A DNA stretch of 14,996 nucleotides from Succinatimonas sp. UBA7265 (lineage in GTDB: Bacteria; Pseudomonadota; Gammaproteobacteria; Enterobacterales; Succinivibrionaceae), in the NCBI GenBank assembly GCA_002473165.1, contig DKSD01000085.1, positions 1 to 14,996 of the forward strand. The letters run 5' to 3'. The position numbers were made by a program, and so were the translations under genes. The notes beneath the pieces were generated by a model, which was not told the DNA's origin, ran no database searches, and was given only the letters and a program-made list of their open reading frames with translations. Below, piece by piece: positions 13,423-14,996 of the stretch (the stretch's first letter is position 1; each line of letters begins with the position of its first letter).

Positions 13423-13851
13423 TCAGAGCGTCGGCACCCACTTGTCATCTTTAAGATTGAGTTTGACGCGCTGGGTCTTCTCCTCACCGCCGACTTTGTA
13501 GCTCACCACGACCACGGCTGACTGCTTGTCATTGGAGTAGTGGGCGGGATCGGCCTTGAGATCTTTAAAGCCGCCGTTGGCTTTGACTTTCTCGGCCTCA
13601 TGCTCGATGCCGGATTTGATCTTAGACTTAAAGACATCGGCGTCGCTCTCTGAAAGATGCTGCTTTTTGGCGATCTCGCCGAAGTCGAGCATCTTGATGA
13701 CCTTGTCGGAATCCCCGTTTAAGACAGCGGCGGTAAATTCAGCGGCCACGCTCTCGGGCTTTGCCTGATCACCGCAGCCTGAAACGGCGGCAAGGGTGAA
13801 TAAAGCGGCGGCCGCGGCCAGCGCGGACAGAAAACGGCGTAATGAAAACAT
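13423..13851 (-). CDS. Small lipoprotein, DUF4878-like (copy 3)
   Basis: The product is 142 aa. I chose ATG 13849-13851 because it is preceded by GAGG and starts a normal signal (MFSLRRFLSALAAAAAL); an in-frame start 31 codons upstream would put non-signal sequence in front. The lipobox is AVSGC (Cys26), followed by GDQAKPESVAAEF. The middle SESDADVFKSKIKSGIEHEAEKVKANGG and the end LKDDKWVPTL match copies 1 and 2, so all three derive from one ancestor. Its signal region is related but not identical to theirs. It appears to be its own transcript: 257 bp separate it from copy 2, and it has its own terminator. Confidence 0.82.
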   Translation of the reverse strand: MFSLRRFLSALAAAAALFTLAAVSGCGDQAKPESVAAEFTAAVLNGDSDKVIKMLDFGEIAKKQHLSESDADVFKSKIKSGIEHEAEKVKANGGFKDLKADPAHYSNDKQSAVVVVSYKVGGEEKTQRVKLNLKDDKWVPTL

Positions 13852-14020
13852 GTAAAACTGCCTCAGGTGATGGATGATTTTCTCAGGGCGCCAAACGGCC
13901 CGGAGCACTGCTGAGAGTTTAAAGGCTCCTGGAGCTGATGTCACAGCCTGCGCTCAAAAATTACGAGCGGCTTGCACAACCGGGCTGGGCGGAGGCGCGG
14001 GAGCGCGAACCCGCCGGATC

Positions 14021-14046
14021 AAAAAGCCGCGGCCTGAGGCCGCGGC
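14021..14046 (-). terminator. Intrinsic terminator of lipoprotein copy 4
   Basis: A perfect 9-bp GC-only stem (14026-14034 with 14038-14046) has a 3-nt loop and five T on minus, 18 nt after the stop at 14065. Confidence 0.88.
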
Positions 14047-14064
14047 GCAGGGAGCTACAGGCGT

Positions 14065-14523
14065 TCAGTCCTGCTTTAAGGAGACCGCCCACTGCCCGTC
14101 GAGCTTTACAAGGCGCAGGTTGTTCTTCTGCTCAGGGGTGCCGGAGTTCTTAAAGCTCACGACGGTCTGCACCGTGGCGCTGTTGCCGTCCTGCGAGATC
14201 ACGGCGCTTTCGGTCTTGATCTCTTTTACGCCGCCCGCGGCTTTGACGTCTTTGGCAAGCTTTTCAATGCCCGGGCCTAATTTTCCCTGCACCATGGCGA
14301 TTTGATCTTTTTGATCGGCGCCCAGCTGTTTCTCAAGAGACATTTGCTTTAAGGCGCCCTGGCTGTCGCCTGCGCACAAAGCCTGCTCAAAGGCATAGGC
14401 GATCGCCTCGGGGCTGCCTTCCTGAAGCTTCTGAGCGCTGCCGCCGTCTTTGGAGCACCCTGAGCCCAACAGGGCGCAGGCGCAGCAAAATCCTATGGCT
14501 AATCTTTTGAAGTTATTTAACAT
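14065..14523 (-). CDS. Small lipoprotein, DUF4878-like (divergent copy 4)
   Basis: The product is 152 aa. The lipobox is LGSGC (Cys23), then SKDGGSA. The mature domain keeps the family frame: GSPEAIAYAFEQALCAGDSQGALKQM, then KLGPGIEKLAKDVKAAGGVKEI, then GNSATVQTVVSF, and KLDGQWAVSL at the end. Its sequence is much further from copies 1-3 than they are from each other, and it carries an extra 10-residue linker after the lipid Cys. AGGAAGG precedes the ATG at good spacing. It lies 38 nt downstream of the 14562 ORF and may be co-transcribed with it, ending at the strong terminator at 14021-14046. Confidence 0.8.
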   Translation of the reverse strand: MLNNFKRLAIGFCCACALLGSGCSKDGGSAQKLQEGSPEAIAYAFEQALCAGDSQGALKQMSLEKQLGADQKDQIAMVQGKLGPGIEKLAKDVKAAGGVKEIKTESAVISQDGNSATVQTVVSFKNSGTPEQKNNLRLVKLDGQWAVSLKQD

Positions 14524-14561
14524 CTTGAACCTTCCTGGTATGAAATTTAAAAACTCTGTAC

Positions 14562-14993
14562 TCAGACTTCGTCATCGTCAGGATCGGCAAAGTATGAGGG
14601 TAAACTGCTGGTATGTTCCTGACTGAGGCTGAGATGATCCGCTTTTGCGAGGTACTCCTCAGAGAAATTCAGCCTGGGTTCGGTCCCGTCAAGCGCGTCA
14701 AAGCGGTCGTAATACGGCTTTAACAGGGCTTCGATTTGAGCATCGGCTTCGAGTCTCCTGCCGCTTATGATGTCGTGCCTTAAGTAATTGCGGATGTGCA
14801 TCAGGATCACGAGGACCCTGTCCGCATGCTCATGGGCGCCCAGGACCTGAAACCAGTCTCCGGCCGGGATCACCGCGGCATGGTATTTGGCGAAGTCAGG
14901 TTCCGTGATCTCTTTTAAGCCCTCAGAGAGGATGAGAAAGCGCAGGTTGTCCTGATCGCCAGGATTGCCATTTAGGAACTGTCCAAAAATAAA
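14562..14993 (-). CDS. Hypothetical protein, start unclear or 5' part broken
   Basis: The frame is open from a TAG at 14994-14996 down to the stop at 14562. The only standard start is GTG 14871-14873 (103 aa), which has no ribosome binding site. Yet the sequence upstream of it reads like protein (NPGDQDNLRFLILSEGLKEI, then TEPDFAKYHAA), so the true gene is probably longer and either begins outside the window, interrupted by the TAG, or has a frameshift near the edge. Downstream features are VLVILMHIRNYLRHDIISGRRLEADAQIEALLKPYYDRFDALD and an acidic tail PDDDEV. No family is recognised. Its position 38 nt upstream of lipoprotein copy 4 suggests a shared transcript. Confidence 0.5.
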   Translation of the reverse strand, partial: FIFGQFLNGNPGDQDNLRFLILSEGLKEITEPDFAKYHAAVIPAGDWFQVLGAHEHADRVLVILMHIRNYLRHDIISGRRLEADAQIEALLKPYYDRFDALDGTEPRLNFSEEYLAKADHLSLSQEHTSSLPSYFADPDDDEV

Positions 14994-14996
14994 CTA

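Noticed and set aside
13234..13521. 95-codon plus frame between lipoprotein copies
   Set aside because: Lys/Arg-rich, crosses the copy 3 terminator and ends antisense within copy 3.
13938..14153. Plus-strand frame starting MSQPALKNYERLAQPGWAE
   Set aside because: The first 30 codons look protein-like, but the frame runs through the terminator at 14021-14046 into Arg-rich antisense of lipoprotein copy 4, and its Shine-Dalgarno is only 3 nt from the ATG.
1..14996. CRISPR array, tRNA, rRNA, insertion sequence ends or attachment sites
   Set aside because: I looked for regularly spaced repeats, cloverleaf-like sequences, and transposase motifs with terminal inverted repeats, and found none I could support.

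Overview
The window reads as a moderately GC-rich Gram-negative chromosome. The ClpP is of gammaproteobacterial type and there are at least six predicted lipoproteins. A rumen/gut gammaproteobacterium such as a member of the Succinivibrionaceae would fit, but that is a guess from general flavour. The region is accessory in character: unrelated short operons, two broken genes, a toxin-antitoxin pair of different base composition, and no ribosomal or core-metabolism cluster.

Left part (1-3253): the 5' part of a Fic-domain gene runs off the left edge (minus). Next are a secreted 103-aa protein and a lipoprotein in one operon (590-1588, plus), a roughly 500-bp gene-free stretch packed with hairpins, and a 367-aa protein of unknown function (2092-3195).

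Decay zone (3254-5153): a COG1672/DUF234-type ATPase gene, broken by a nonsense codon and two frameshifts, lies on minus. Beside it is a degenerate fragment of a second copy of the 367-aa gene. An AT-rich Doc-type toxin with a 49-aa antitoxin follows (5154-5745, minus), then a lipoprotein (5926-6576, minus).

Central part (6700-11873), the most interesting: clpP (minus) sits directly behind a terminator that ends an upstream two-gene operon. That operon encodes a single-TRD HsdS-like protein and an HsdM-like protein whose SAM-binding and catalytic motifs are degraded; no HsdR is present. Divergent from it, across a 235-bp spacer with two 15-bp palindromes exactly 30 bp apart, is a 608-aa tandem AAA+ ATPase with a dead first and an intact second ATPase domain. 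A 32-aa membrane protein follows. My working hypothesis is that the non-methylating M/S pair is a sequence-specific DNA-binding module working with the AAA+ ATPase, possibly with ClpP, in a defence or regulatory role. This is inference from gene content and layout.

Right part (11953-14996): a small unknown protein, then a minus-strand run of four related small lipoproteins (DUF4878/NTF2-like pattern), most followed by strong terminators. Two of them share a 59-bp identical signal-peptide segment. The last minus-strand ORF has coding-like sequence reaching up to an in-frame TAG at the window edge.
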